From: Frateuria_A sp051900415
GTDB lineage: Bacteria; Pseudomonadota; Gammaproteobacteria; Xanthomonadales; Rhodanobacteraceae
Direction: 5' to 3'
Assembly (NCBI RefSeq): GCF_051900415.1
Contig: NZ_JBHZGL010000003.1
Span: 186,001 to 250,000 of the forward strand
Length of the DNA stretch: 64,000 bases
The notes beneath the pieces are model-generated. The model ran no database searches. It was not told the origin of the DNA and saw only the letters and a program-made list of their open reading frames with translations. The translations under genes were made by a program, and so were the position numbers. Each line of letters starts with the position of its first letter. Within the stretch, counting starts at the first letter, position 1. This document shows, piece after piece, positions 30,671 to 39,892 of the stretch.

Positions 30671-31579
30671 TCACAAGTCTGCGTCTTCCACACCCTTGAC
30701 GATCTGCAGGAACTTGGCCAGTACCGGGGACGGGTTGTCCTTGCGGCTGGCGACCGCCAACAGGAGGTAGGCGTCTGGATCTTCCAGCGAGACGTAACTG
30801 ACGCCGCCCAGCTGAACGGCACGCATGCTGGCCGGCACCAGCGCCAGCCCGATGCCGGCGGCGACCAGCGCCAGCAAGCCATTGATCTGCTGGGCCTGTT
30901 GGCCGATCAGCGGGTGAAAGCCCGCCTTGCCCGCCAGCTGCACCAGGCGGTCGTACAGGGTCGCGGCCAGTTCCCGGGGTTGGCTGACGAACACTTCGTT
31001 GGACAGAGCACCGAACTGCACGCTGTCCTTCCCCGAGAGCGGATGGCCGCAAGGCACGGCCAGCACCAGCGGTTCATAGTCGATCACGTCGATCCGCAGC
31101 GTACGGGCGTCCGATTCGTGGCGCGGCTCGTCACGCACGAAACCGACGTCGATCTGGTCGGCGCGCAAGGCGGTGAATTGCGGTTCGCTGTACATCTCCT
31201 GCAACTGCATCCGAACCTTCGGCACGTGCTGGCGGAAGCGCAGCAGGGTCTGCGGCAGCGCTCGGTGGAAGGTGACCGAGATCGTGTAAGCCAGCCGCAG
31301 TGCTCCGCTGAAGCCTGCCGCCGCGTCGCTTACGTGGGCGCGGGCCTGTTCGGCCTGGCTCAGGATCTGCCGCGCCTGCTCCAGCAGGATGCGCCCAGGC
31401 TCGGTCAGTGCGACGTTGCGCTTGTCCCGGTCGAACAGGCGGGTGCCCAGATCGTGCTCCAGTGCCTGGATCTGCTGCGACAGCGGGGGCTGGGAGATGT
31501 GCAGGCGCTGAGCGGCGCGGGTGAAGCTCAGTTCCTCGGCGACGGCCACGAAATAGCGAAGCTGGCGGAAGTCGAACAT
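30671..31579 (-). CDS. LysR-family transcriptional regulator
   Basis: 302 residues. N-terminal helix-turn-helix (LRYFVAVAEELSFTRAAQRLHISQPPLS, a typical LysR start) and a two-lobed effector domain (PLVLAVPCGHPLSG, GIGLALVPASM). The style is closest to the BenM/CatM/HcaR group that senses aromatic acids. The neighbouring gene on the same strand is fadH, 211 bases upstream of this start, so it might regulate it or an unlinked catabolic gene. The 1-codon region before MFDFRQL is AT-rich and may hold the promoter. Confidence 0.92.
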   Translation of the reverse strand: MFDFRQLRYFVAVAEELSFTRAAQRLHISQPPLSQQIQALEHDLGTRLFDRDKRNVALTEPGRILLEQARQILSQAEQARAHVSDAAAGFSGALRLAYTISVTFHRALPQTLLRFRQHVPKVRMQLQEMYSEPQFTALRADQIDVGFVRDEPRHESDARTLRIDVIDYEPLVLAVPCGHPLSGKDSVQFGALSNEVFVSQPRELAATLYDRLVQLAGKAGFHPLIGQQAQQINGLLALVAAGIGLALVPASMRAVQLGGVSYVSLEDPDAYLLLAVASRKDNPSPVLAKFLQIVKGVEDADL

Positions 31580-31789
31580 AGTCGATTCGCAAATAAATCG
31601 GTATGCAAATATATATTGGAAGGGTGTTTGTGACGAGGGTATCGTTTGCCTCGTCCCGCCACCTTCCCCCTCCCCCCAGGTGGCGGTGACCCTCGCTCCG
31701 CAGCGACGCTATCCCCGCGGTCCCGGTCCTCCTCCCCCAGAGCCGGCACCGACGCGTCGTTCGCGGAGCGCTTTCTTTTTCCGCTTTCG

Positions 31790-33802
31790 CTAAAGCGCCG
31801 CGGCCAGTCGCGTGCCCTGAGCGATCGCCCGCTTGGCATCGAGCTCCGCCGCGACGTCGGCGCCGCCGATAACGTGGGGCTTGAAACCGGCGGCAAGCAG
31901 GGCATCGGCCAGGCCCCGGGCCGGCTCCTGACCCGCACAGACCACCACGTTGTCGACCGGCAGCACCTGCGGCTTGCCGTCCAGCAGAATGTGCAGGCCC
32001 GCGTCGTCGAAGCGCTCGTAGTGCACGCCGCCAAGCATCTGCACCTGATGGGCCTTGAGCGTGGACCGATGCACCCAGCCGGTGGTCTTGTTGAGGCGGG
32101 CGCCGGGACGGCCTTCGCTCCGTTGCAGCAGCCAGACCTGCCGTGCGGGCGATTCCGGCGCCGGAGCAATCAGGCCGCCGCGGGCGGCCAGCGTACGATC
32201 CACGCCCCAGGCCTGCGCCCAGCGAACGGGATCCAGCGCAGGGGAGGGTGGCTGCTCGACCAGGAACTCGGCCACGTCAAAACCGATGCCCCCGGCGCCA
32301 ATGATGGCTACCCGCGGACCCACCGGGTGATCGTGGGCGAGCACGTCCAGGTAGCCGAGCACGCGCGGGTCGTCGCTGCCGGGAAAACGGACCTGCCGCG
32401 GCGTGACGCCGGTGGCGACCACGATCTCGTCGAAGCTGCGCAGTTCCTCCACGCCCGCCCGGCGGCCTAGCCGCTGCTCCACGCCCAGTTCGGACATGCG
32501 ATGGCGGTAGTAGCGCAGCGTTTCGTGGAACTCCTCCTTGCCGGGAATGCGCTTGGCGTAGTTGAACTGGCCGCCGATGTCGGCTGCCTGTTCGAAAAGC
32601 GTCACCGCATGCCCTCGCTCGGCCAGTGTGGTGGCGCAGGCCAGCCCGGCCGGGCCAGCGCCGACCACGGCGATGCGCTTTGGCTGCGCAGCCGGCCCGA
32701 CCACCAGTTCGGTTTCGTGGCAGGCGCGCGGGTTGACCAGGCAACTGGCGCGCTTGTTCTGGAATACGTGATCGAGGCAGGCCTGATTGCAGGCGATGCA
32801 CGTGTTGATGGCCGCGCCACGGCCGGAACGTGCCTTGGCCGCCCAGTCCGGATCAGCCAGGAACGGGCGCGCCATCGAGACCATGTCCGCCTCGCCGGTG
32901 ACAAGCACCCGCTCGGCCACATCGGGCATGTTGATGCGATTGGTGGCCACCAGTGGCAGACCGACCTCGCGCTTGAGCCGCTGGGTGACCCAGGCGAAGC
33001 CGGCGCGTGGCACCGAGGTGACGATCGTCGGCACGCGCGCCTCGTGCCAGCCGATGCCGGTGTTGATGATGCTGGCACCCGCCGCTTCGATGGCCTTGGC
33101 CAGCAGGACGATCTCGTCCCAGGACTGGCCGCCCTCGACCAGTTCCAGCATGGACAAGCGGTAGATGATGATGAAGTCGCGCCCTAGCGCCTCGCGCGTG
33201 CGCCGCACGATCTCGACCGGAAAGCGCATGCGTCCGGTGGCATCGCCGCCCCAGGCATCGTCGCGATGGTTGGTACGCGCGGCCAGGAACTGGTTGATCA
33301 GGTAGCCCTCCGAGCCCATCACCTCCACGCCGTCGTAGCCGGCTTCCCGGGCGAGCTGCGCACAGCGCACGAAATCGGTGATCGTACGCTCGACGCCGCG
33401 GGCGGAGAGGGCGCGTGGCGTGAAGGGCGTGATCGGCGACTTGATCTTCGAGGGCGCCACCGACAGGGGGTGATAGCCATAGCGGCCCGCATGCAGGATC
33501 TGCAGGCAGACGTGCCCACCCTCGGCATGCACGGCGTGGGTGAGCTTGCGGTGGCGCTGCACATGCCAGGGCATCGAGAGCCGGCCACCGAACGGTTTCA
33601 GCCAGCCCTGGATGCTGGGCGCGATGCCGCCCGTCACCATCAGGCCCACGCCGCCCCGGGCGCGTTCGGCGAAATAGGCAGCCAACTTGTCGTAGTCCGC
33701 CGCCCGGTCTTCCAGTCCCGTGTGCATCGAACCCATGAGGATGCGGTTGGGCAGGGTGACGTGGCCCAGGTCCAGCGGGGCGAACAGGTGCGGATAATGC
33801 AT
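31790..33802 (-). CDS. fadH: NADPH-dependent 2,4-dienoyl-CoA reductase
   Basis: About 670 residues. N-terminal Old Yellow Enzyme barrel with FMN (LFAPLDLGHVTLPNRILMGSMHTGL, YDGVEVMGSEGYLINQFL), an iron-sulfur cluster site CIACNQAC followed 11 residues later by another Cys before LVNPRACHE, then an FAD/NADPH domain (VVGAGPAGLACATTLAERGH, IGAGGIGFDVAEFL). It reduces 2,4-dienoyl-CoA esters so that unsaturated fatty acids can enter beta-oxidation. Translation may start at this methionine (HYPHLF) or four codons earlier at 33814. The small acyl-CoA-binding protein gene just upstream fits a role in fatty acid use. Confidence 0.94.
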   Translation of the reverse strand: MHYPHLFAPLDLGHVTLPNRILMGSMHTGLEDRAADYDKLAAYFAERARGGVGLMVTGGIAPSIQGWLKPFGGRLSMPWHVQRHRKLTHAVHAEGGHVCLQILHAGRYGYHPLSVAPSKIKSPITPFTPRALSARGVERTITDFVRCAQLAREAGYDGVEVMGSEGYLINQFLAARTNHRDDAWGGDATGRMRFPVEIVRRTREALGRDFIIIYRLSMLELVEGGQSWDEIVLLAKAIEAAGASIINTGIGWHEARVPTIVTSVPRAGFAWVTQRLKREVGLPLVATNRINMPDVAERVLVTGEADMVSMARPFLADPDWAAKARSGRGAAINTCIACNQACLDHVFQNKRASCLVNPRACHETELVVGPAAQPKRIAVVGAGPAGLACATTLAERGHAVTLFEQAADIGGQFNYAKRIPGKEEFHETLRYYRHRMSELGVEQRLGRRAGVEELRSFDEIVVATGVTPRQVRFPGSDDPRVLGYLDVLAHDHPVGPRVAIIGAGGIGFDVAEFLVEQPPSPALDPVRWAQAWGVDRTLAARGGLIAPAPESPARQVWLLQRSEGRPGARLNKTTGWVHRSTLKAHQVQMLGGVHYERFDDAGLHILLDGKPQVLPVDNVVVCAGQEPARGLADALLAAGFKPHVIGGADVAAELDAKRAIAQGTRLAAAL

Positions 33803-33910
33803 GCCGGCGTCCATTCAAACGATCGTATGAATGTGCCGGGTGGGCGCGACGAAAGCAAGCCGCGAACATGGCTTGGAGGGGCGTGGCCCTGCTCCCCATT
33901 CGGGGAGGGC

Positions 33911-34168
33911 TCAAGCGAGGAGCTGGCGCACCAAGGCGATATACCGCCGCATCGCCTCGTCTTGCTGCATGCCGGCCAGCTGCGCCCAGGCCTCGTGTTT
34001 GGCGGTGCCGACGAAATCGAAGAAACCGGGCGGGTGGGCCTGGATGTCACCCAGCGAGCCCTGCTTGTAGAGGGCATAGAGCCTGAGCAACGTATCGTTG
34101 TCGGGCCGGGTGCCAAGCCGTTTGACATCCTCGGCGGCTTGTTCGAACTCGCGGCGAAGATCGGTCAT
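33911..34168 (-). CDS. acyl-CoA-binding protein
   Basis: 85 residues, the exact size of ACBP. Four-helix bundle motifs: FEQAAEDVKRL, LLRLYALYKQGSLGDIQ and the GTAKHEAW segment that binds the CoA phosphate and acyl chain. ACBP carries medium- to long-chain acyl-CoA in the cytosol. It is near-universal in eukaryotes but patchy in bacteria. The position 100 bases upstream of fadH on the same strand suggests a fatty acid degradation context. It is divergent from cmk. Confidence 0.93.
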   Translation of the reverse strand: MTDLRREFEQAAEDVKRLGTRPDNDTLLRLYALYKQGSLGDIQAHPPGFFDFVGTAKHEAWAQLAGMQQDEAMRRYIALVRQLLA

Positions 34169-34264
34169 GACTCGGGATGCAGCGGCGGTGCGCGGCTAGA
34201 TAGCATGCGCCCCCGGGGTGGTCAACGCGTTACCATGGCGTTTTGCCGATTCCAAGGGAGCCCC

Positions 34265-34948
34265 ATGAGCCGCACGCAGCCGGTCCCGGTCCTCACTATC
34301 GACGGGCCGTCCGGATCGGGGAAGGGCACCATCAGTCGGCGGGTCGCCGAGCAACTGGGCTGGCGTCTGCTCGATTCGGGCGCGCTGTACCGGGCGGTCG
34401 GTTATGCAGCAGGCGCCGAGGGCCTGGACCTGTCCGACGCGGACGCGGTGACCCGTTGCGCCCAGACCACGAAGATCCGCTTCCAGGCAGCCGCCGATGG
34501 CGGCGAGACGCGAGTGATCGTCAATGGCCACGACGCCACCGACGAGCTGCGCACAGAGACCGCGGGTGCGGCGGCTTCGGCGATCGCCTCGATCCCCTCG
34601 GTGCGGCAGGCCCTGGTCGACCTGCAACTGGGCTTCCGCAAGAGCCCGGGCCTGGTCGCCGACGGGCGGGACATGGGTACGGTGATCTTCCCGGACGCAC
34701 CCTTCAAGGTGTTCCTCACGGCCAGTGCCGCCGAGCGGGCGAAAAGGCGCTATAAGCAGTTGAAGGAAAAGGGGCTGAACGTTACACTTGCAGCCCTTCA
34801 TCGCGAGATCGAGGCGCGCGACGAACGCGATGCGTCGCGTAAGGTCGCCCCGCTTCGCCCGGCCGAAGATGCGGTTCTGGTGGATACCACCGGCATGCCC
34901 ATCGAGGTCGTCGTCGCGAGAGTATTCGCCGTCGTGCAGCCCCGATAA
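34265..34948 (+). CDS. cmk: cytidylate kinase
   Basis: 227 residues. P-loop IDGPSGSGKGTISRR, then LDSGALYRAVGYAA, DGRDMGTVIFPDAPFKVFLTAS-like nucleotide-binding block (partial quotes) and ARDERDASRKVAPLRPAEDAV, all family features. It phosphorylates CMP and dCMP. It precedes rpsA, the usual order. A GC-rich hairpin (CCTCCGCC/GGCGGGGG, 34971-34988) followed by TTTT stands after the gene and may be a terminator. Confidence 0.96.
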   Translation: MSRTQPVPVLTIDGPSGSGKGTISRRVAEQLGWRLLDSGALYRAVGYAAGAEGLDLSDADAVTRCAQTTKIRFQAAADGGETRVIVNGHDATDELRTETAGAAASAIASIPSVRQALVDLQLGFRKSPGLVADGRDMGTVIFPDAPFKVFLTASAAERAKRRYKQLKEKGLNVTLAALHREIEARDERDASRKVAPLRPAEDAVLVDTTGMPIEVVVARVFAVVQPR

Positions 34949-35131
34949 GGCTGCACGCGGCTTTAGGCGCCTCCGCCGCGGCGGGGGTTTTGGTCAACGG
35001 TGCCGACAGGGCGGTCCGTCACAGGGCGCGTTTTCTGCGACACCCACAACCGGTGGGCCGGTTAGCCCGTGCGCATTTCATCCGACGGCGCGCACAGGGG
35101 GCTACGGCCTTTTCTCATTTCTGGAATCAAC

Positions 35132-36805
35132 ATGACTGAAAGTTTTGCCGAGCTGTTTGAACAGAGCCAGCAGGCCATCGCCAAGCTGAAGCCGGGTGCC
35201 ATCGTCACCGGTATCGTTGTGGAAATCCGCAACGACGTCGTCGTGATCAACGCCGGCCTCAAGAGCGAAGGCATCGTCCCGATCGAGCAGTTCAAGGACG
35301 AAGAGGGCACGCTGGAAGTGCAGGTTGGCGACGAGGTGAAGGTTGCCCTCGACGCCCTGGAAGACGGCTTCGGCGAGACCAAGCTCTCCCGCGAGAAGGC
35401 CAAGCGTTCGATGGTGTGGGACGACCTCGAGCAGGCTTTCGACAAGGAAGAGACCATCACCGGCAAGATTTCCGGCAAGGTCAAGGGCGGCTTCACCGTC
35501 GACATCAAGGACGTCCGCGCGTTCCTGCCGGGCTCCTTGGTCGACGTGCGTCCGGTCCGTGACCCGGTGTACCTCGAGGGCAAGGATCTCGAGTTCAAGA
35601 TCATCAAGCTGGACCGCAAGCGCAACAACGTGGTCGTCAGCCGCCGCGCCGTCGTCGAGACCGAGTTCTCCGAGGAGCGCGAGAAGCTGCTGGAGCGCCT
35701 GACCGAAGGCGCGGTGGTCAAGGGCACGGTCAAGAACCTCACCGACTACGGCGCGTTCGTGGACCTGGGCGGCATCGACGGCCTGCTGCACATCACCGAC
35801 ATGGCGTGGAAGCGCGTGCGCCATCCGTCCGAGGTGGTCAACGTCGGCGACGAGCTGGACGTGCGCGTGCTCAAGTACGACCGCGAGCGCAACCGCGTGT
35901 CGCTGGGCCTGAAGCAGTTGGGCGACGATCCGTGGGTCGCGATCTCGCGCCGCTACCCGGTCGGCAGCCGCATCTTCGGCAAGGTCTCCAACGTCACCGA
36001 TTACGGCTGCTTCGTCGAGATCGAGCCGGGCGTCGAGGGCCTGGTGCACGTGTCCGAGATGGACTGGACCAACAAGAACGTCAATCCGGCCAAGGTCGTG
36101 CAGGTCGGCGACGAGACCGAAGTGATGGTGCTGGACGTGGACGAAGAGCGTCGCCGCATCTCGCTGGGCATCAAGCAGACGCGTTCCAATCCGTGGGAAG
36201 CGTTCGCCGCCATGCACAAGAAGAACGACAAGGTGTCCGGCCAGATCAAGTCGATCACCGACTTCGGCATCTTCATCGGCCTGGAAGGCGGCATCGACGG
36301 CCTGGTGCACCTGTCCGACATCTCCTGGCAGGCGTCCGGCGAAGACCTCGTGCGCAACTTCAAGAAAGGCGACGAGATCGAGGCGGTGGTGCTGGCGGTC
36401 GATCCGGAGCGCGAGCGCATCTCGCTGGGCATCAAGCAGATGGAGCAGGATCCGTTCGGCCAGTTCATGGCGAACAATCCGCGCGGCACGATCGTCAATG
36501 GCACGGTCAAGGAAGTCGACGCCAAGGGCGCCGTGATCGACCTGGGCGAGGGCGTGGAGGGTTACCTGCGCGCCAACGACATCGCCAAGGAGCGCATCGA
36601 CGACGCCACCCAGCACCTGAAGGTGGGCGACAAGGTCGAAGCCAAGTTCACTGGCATGGACCGCAAGGGTCGCCAGCTGGCGCTCTCGATCCGCGCCAAG
36701 GACGAGGAAGACCTGCAGGACGCGATGGCCGAGTACGGCTCCGCGGCCGGCGGCACCACCAAGCTGGGCGCGCTGCTCAAGGAGCAGCTCAATAAGTCCG
36801 AGTAA
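35132..36805 (+). CDS. rpsA: 30S ribosomal protein S1
   Basis: 557 residues, the same length as E. coli S1. Six S1 (OB-fold) repeats are visible from about residue 20 onward (GAIVTGIVVEIRNDVVVINAG; later GTVKNLTDYGAFVDLGG, GKVSNVTDYGCFVEIEPG, GQIKSITDFGIFIGLEGG and GTVKEVDAKGAVIDLG). It melts structured mRNA leaders on the ribosome. The 183-base leader after cmk is long and probably takes part in S1 autoregulation; I cannot name the element. Confidence 0.98.
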   Translation: MTESFAELFEQSQQAIAKLKPGAIVTGIVVEIRNDVVVINAGLKSEGIVPIEQFKDEEGTLEVQVGDEVKVALDALEDGFGETKLSREKAKRSMVWDDLEQAFDKEETITGKISGKVKGGFTVDIKDVRAFLPGSLVDVRPVRDPVYLEGKDLEFKIIKLDRKRNNVVVSRRAVVETEFSEEREKLLERLTEGAVVKGTVKNLTDYGAFVDLGGIDGLLHITDMAWKRVRHPSEVVNVGDELDVRVLKYDRERNRVSLGLKQLGDDPWVAISRRYPVGSRIFGKVSNVTDYGCFVEIEPGVEGLVHVSEMDWTNKNVNPAKVVQVGDETEVMVLDVDEERRRISLGIKQTRSNPWEAFAAMHKKNDKVSGQIKSITDFGIFIGLEGGIDGLVHLSDISWQASGEDLVRNFKKGDEIEAVVLAVDPERERISLGIKQMEQDPFGQFMANNPRGTIVNGTVKEVDAKGAVIDLGEGVEGYLRANDIAKERIDDATQHLKVGDKVEAKFTGMDRKGRQLALSIRAKDEEDLQDAMAEYGSAAGGTTKLGALLKEQLNKSE

Positions 36806-36839
36806 TTCCTTTAGGATTACAATGACTTGAGTACGAAGC

Positions 36840-36860
36840 GGGGCGGCCCCAGGCCGCCCC
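36840..36860 (+). terminator. hairpin between rpsA and ihfB
   Basis: GGGGCGGCC-CCA-GGCCGCCCC, nine pairs, followed by GTCGTTTG. The T-run is weak, so it may be an attenuator that lets some reading through into ihfB. Confidence 0.55.
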
Positions 36861-36891
36861 GTCGTTTGAACGTCACGGACATTGGGGACCC

Positions 36892-37200
36892 ATGACCAAA
36901 TCCGAACTGATCGAGGCGCTCGCCAGGCGCCAGACCCACCTCGCGTTCAGCGACGTGGAGCTTGCGGTCAAGAGCGTGATCGAGCAGATGAGCCATGCCC
37001 TGGCACAGGGTGAGCGCATCGAGGTCCGCGGCTTCGGCAGCTTTGCGCTGCATTACCGGCCGCCGCGCATGGGGCGCAACCCCAAGACCGGCGATGCGGT
37101 GGCCCTGCCGGGCAAGCACGTGCCGCATTTCAAGCCGGGCAAGGAACTGCGCGAGCGCGTGAATCTCTCGTTGCAGGCCGAAGAAACCGAAGCGGCCTGA
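36892..37200 (+). CDS. ihfB: integration host factor subunit beta
   Basis: 102 residues. HU/IHF fold with KSELIEALARRQTHL, VKSVIEQMSHAL, and the DNA-inserting arm GERIEVRGFGSFALHYRPPRMGRNPKTGD, quoted partly, containing the conserved Pro that kinks DNA. Pairs with IhfA to bend DNA at specific sites. It follows rpsA as in most gammaproteobacteria. Confidence 0.97.
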   Translation: MTKSELIEALARRQTHLAFSDVELAVKSVIEQMSHALAQGERIEVRGFGSFALHYRPPRMGRNPKTGDAVALPGKHVPHFKPGKELRERVNLSLQAEETEAA

Positions 37201-37238
37201 GCGCTCCAAACGAAGTTCGAGCTTCCGAATTTTCCCAA

Positions 37239-37267
37239 GGCAGGCGGCATTAGCCGTCTGCCTTTTT
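37239..37267 (+). terminator. intrinsic terminator after ihfB
   Basis: GGCAGGCGGC-ATTA-GCCGTCTGCC (one G-T) followed directly by five Ts. It ends the cmk-rpsA-ihfB unit; the lapA promoter must lie in the following 160 bases. Confidence 0.88.
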
Positions 37268-37428
37268 GTTGCCCTTGCGCAGGCGCGGTCTCAACACCGT
37301 GCCGATCCAAGGGCAGGCTTGGGGGCGTGTCTTGACGAAAGCCCAAACACATGGCCCCCCTGCTGGGAGGACTTAACGGCATTCCTGTGGTCCGTGCCAG
37401 TTCAAGCCGATTCGGGTAAAGTCGCGCG

Positions 37429-37686
37429 ATGCGATTGATTGCCTTGCTCATCCTTGCGTTGTTCATCGTCGCCGGCGTGGTCGTCGGCGCGCTCAATGCC
37501 GACCCGGTGAGCTACGATCTGGCTTTCTTCCAGGTAACGATGCCCAAGGGGGCAGGGGTGCTGGTCGCCCTGGTGATCGGCTGGCTGCTTGGTGGCCTCA
37601 CCGCCTGGCTTGGCATGAGCCTGCGCCACCGCCGTGTGCTGCGCCGCGCGCGGCCGTCCAACGGGAAGACGCCGGCCCGCGCATGA
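37429..37686 (+). CDS. lapA: lipopolysaccharide assembly protein LapA
   Basis: 85 residues with two membrane helices (LIALLILALFIVAGVVVGAL and GVLVALVIGWLLGGLTAWLG) around NADPVSYDLAF, the DUF1049/LapA pattern, and a basic cytosolic tail. It partners LapB in setting LPS amount. The stop overlaps the lapB start by four bases (ATGA). Confidence 0.9.
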   Translation: MRLIALLILALFIVAGVVVGALNADPVSYDLAFFQVTMPKGAGVLVALVIGWLLGGLTAWLGMSLRHRRVLRRARPSNGKTPARA

Positions 37687-38855
37687 GCATTCTCTATGTG
37701 CTGGTTCTGCTGGTGCCAGCCGCTTTCGCCAGCGGCTGGTTCGCGGCCCGGCGGGCGGCGGTGCACCGTTCGGGCATGCGCGTCAGCGAACTGTCGTCCG
37801 ATTACTTCCGCGGCCTGAACTACCTGCTCAACGAAGAGCAGGACAAGGCGATCGAAGTCTTCCTGAAACTCGCCGAGTACAACCGCGACACGGTGGAAAC
37901 CCATCTTGCCCTGGGCAACCTGTTCCGTCGTCGCGGCGAGGTCGATCGCGCCATCCGCCTGCACCAGCATCTGGTTTCACGACCGGGCCTCAGTGAGGCG
38001 ATGAAGACGGTCGCGTTGCTGGAGTTGGGAGAGGACTACATGCGCGCCGGCCTGCTCGACCGTGCCGAGGCATTGTTCTCCGACCTGGTCGCCATGAACG
38101 CACACGCGCCGTCGGCATTGCGGCACCTGGTGGCGATCTACCAGCACGAGCGCGACTGGCACAAAGCCATCGACCACGCGCGCCGGCTCGAGGCAATGAC
38201 CGGCGACGACGAGTCGCCGATGATCGCTCAGTTCTATTGCGAACTGGCCGAGCAGGCACGCCAGCACGGCGCGCAGTCCGAAGCGCGCGACTACCTGCGG
38301 CAGGCCTTCGAATGCCAGGCCGACTGCGTGCGTGCCTTCATGCTCACCGGCCGATTGCATGCCGAGGCGGGCGAGCATGCCGAAGCGGTCGAGGCGTATG
38401 AGGCAGCGGTCGGCGCGGACATTGCCTTCGTGCCGGAGATCCTGCCGCCGCTGCTCAACAGTTACGCGCGTACCGGCCAGATGGAGCGCGCCGAGCATTT
38501 CCTGCGCGACATCCTGGCGCGCTACAACGGCATCTCGCCGGTGCTGGCGTTGACCAAGCTCTATAACCAGCGCGATGGCGAGCGGGCTGGCATCGAGTTC
38601 CTGACGTCCCAGCTGCGCCAGCGCCCCTCGGTCCGCGGCCTGATGGCGCTGATCGACGCCACGATGGACAAGATCGAGGGCGAAGCGCGCGAGAATTTCC
38701 TGATACTGCGCGACCTCACCCGCAAGCTGCTCGAAGGCCAAGCCATGTACCGCTGCAGCCGCTGCGGCTTTGGCGCGAAGGCACACCACTGGCAATGCCC
38801 CAGCTGCAAGGGCTGGAGCACGATCCGTCCGATCCACGGCGTTGCCAACGAGTGA
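37683..38855 (+). CDS. lapB: lipopolysaccharide assembly protein LapB (YciM)
   Basis: 390 residues. One N-terminal membrane anchor (LYVLVLLVPAAFASGWFA), some nine TPR-like helical repeats (for example LNEEQDKAIEVFLKLAEYN, ALGNLFRRRGEVDRAIRLH) and a C-terminal rubredoxin-type zinc ribbon (CSRCGF, CPSCKGW). In E. coli LapB brings LpxC to FtsH for degradation and so limits lipid A synthesis. Its stop overlaps the next gene, a WecA-type glycosyltransferase, by three bases. Confidence 0.95.
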   Translation: MSILYVLVLLVPAAFASGWFAARRAAVHRSGMRVSELSSDYFRGLNYLLNEEQDKAIEVFLKLAEYNRDTVETHLALGNLFRRRGEVDRAIRLHQHLVSRPGLSEAMKTVALLELGEDYMRAGLLDRAEALFSDLVAMNAHAPSALRHLVAIYQHERDWHKAIDHARRLEAMTGDDESPMIAQFYCELAEQARQHGAQSEARDYLRQAFECQADCVRAFMLTGRLHAEAGEHAEAVEAYEAAVGADIAFVPEILPPLLNSYARTGQMERAEHFLRDILARYNGISPVLALTKLYNQRDGERAGIEFLTSQLRQRPSVRGLMALIDATMDKIEGEARENFLILRDLTRKLLEGQAMYRCSRCGFGAKAHHWQCPSCKGWSTIRPIHGVANE

Positions 38856-39892
38856 GGGAACCGCAGTTCACCACCGTGCTGGGATGGAGCCTGGTCGCGC
38901 TGGTGGTCGCGGCGTTGGCGGCACGCGGCGCCATCGCCTATGCGCATCGCCGCGGCATGCTGGACCAACCCGGCCAGCGCCGCTCGCATGCGCTGCCGAC
39001 CCCGCGAGGCGGCGGCATCGGCATCGTGCTCGGTTGTCTCGTGGCCCTGCCCGGAACGTTCCTGAGCTTGCCAGGCCCCTGGTCCGGCTGGACGATCGCC
39101 AGCCTGGCCATGGCGTTGTTGCTGGTCGCGGCGATTGGCTGGTGGGACGACCATCGGCCGCTGCGGCAATGGCCACGGCTGGGTGTCCAACTACTGGCGA
39201 CCACGCTGTTCAGCACAGCGCTGCTCGCCGGTGCTGGCCTTGCCTGGGCATGGCTGCCGCTGTTGGTATTGGCGGGCGGCTGGAGTATCAACCTGCACAA
39301 TTTCATGGATGGTATCGACGCGTTGCTGGCACAGCAGGGCATGTTCGTGGCCATCGGCCTCGGCTGCCTCGCAGCCAGTGTCGCCCAGCCTGCATTGGCG
39401 GGCGCGGGGTTCGTGGTTGCCGCGGGCTGCTTCGGGTTCTGGCTCTACAACCGACCACCGGCGCGCATTTTCATGGGCGACGTGGGAAGCGGCAGCGTGG
39501 GCCTGTTGCTGTTCGCCCTTGGGGCCATGTTGTGGCGGATTGAACCGGACCTGCTGTGGCCAGCACTCATCCTCGGGTCCGCTTTTGTTGCCGATGCCAG
39601 CTTGACGTTGCTGAACCGCTTCCTACGCGGCAGGCGCTGGTATGCTCCGCATCGCGAGCATCTGTACCAGTGGCTGGTACGATCCGGCCGCACGCATGCG
39701 CGCGCTGCCGCGTGGTACCTGGTTTGGAACCTGCTCGTCGCCGCACCTGCGGCGGTTGTCGCGAGGCAACTCCCGGCCATGGCATTGCCCGCCTGTGCCG
39801 CCGTCTATACGGTGGCGGGCGCAACATGGATCGTTATCAAGCGCCGCTGCATGCGGCGCGCATCGTTGAAGGATCGTCATGTCGCCACGTAA
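38852..39892 (+). CDS. WecA/WbpL-type glycosyl-1-phosphate transferase
   Basis: 346 residues with about ten membrane helices. Signature loops of the MraY/WecA superfamily: HALPTPRGGGIG, GWWDDHRPL, NLHNFMDGIDAL, FMGDVGSGSVG and HREHLYQWL. It transfers a sugar-1-phosphate to undecaprenyl phosphate to begin O-antigen or another polysaccharide. The start is a GTG overlapping the lapB stop (GTGA). The next gene, a WbpM-like dehydratase, overlaps its end by 14 bases, as in P. aeruginosa B-band O-antigen clusters (wbpL-wbpM). Confidence 0.9.
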   Translation: MREPQFTTVLGWSLVALVVAALAARGAIAYAHRRGMLDQPGQRRSHALPTPRGGGIGIVLGCLVALPGTFLSLPGPWSGWTIASLAMALLLVAAIGWWDDHRPLRQWPRLGVQLLATTLFSTALLAGAGLAWAWLPLLVLAGGWSINLHNFMDGIDALLAQQGMFVAIGLGCLAASVAQPALAGAGFVVAAGCFGFWLYNRPPARIFMGDVGSGSVGLLLFALGAMLWRIEPDLLWPALILGSAFVADASLTLLNRFLRGRRWYAPHREHLYQWLVRSGRTHARAAAWYLVWNLLVAAPAAVVARQLPAMALPACAAVYTVAGATWIVIKRRCMRRASLKDRHVAT

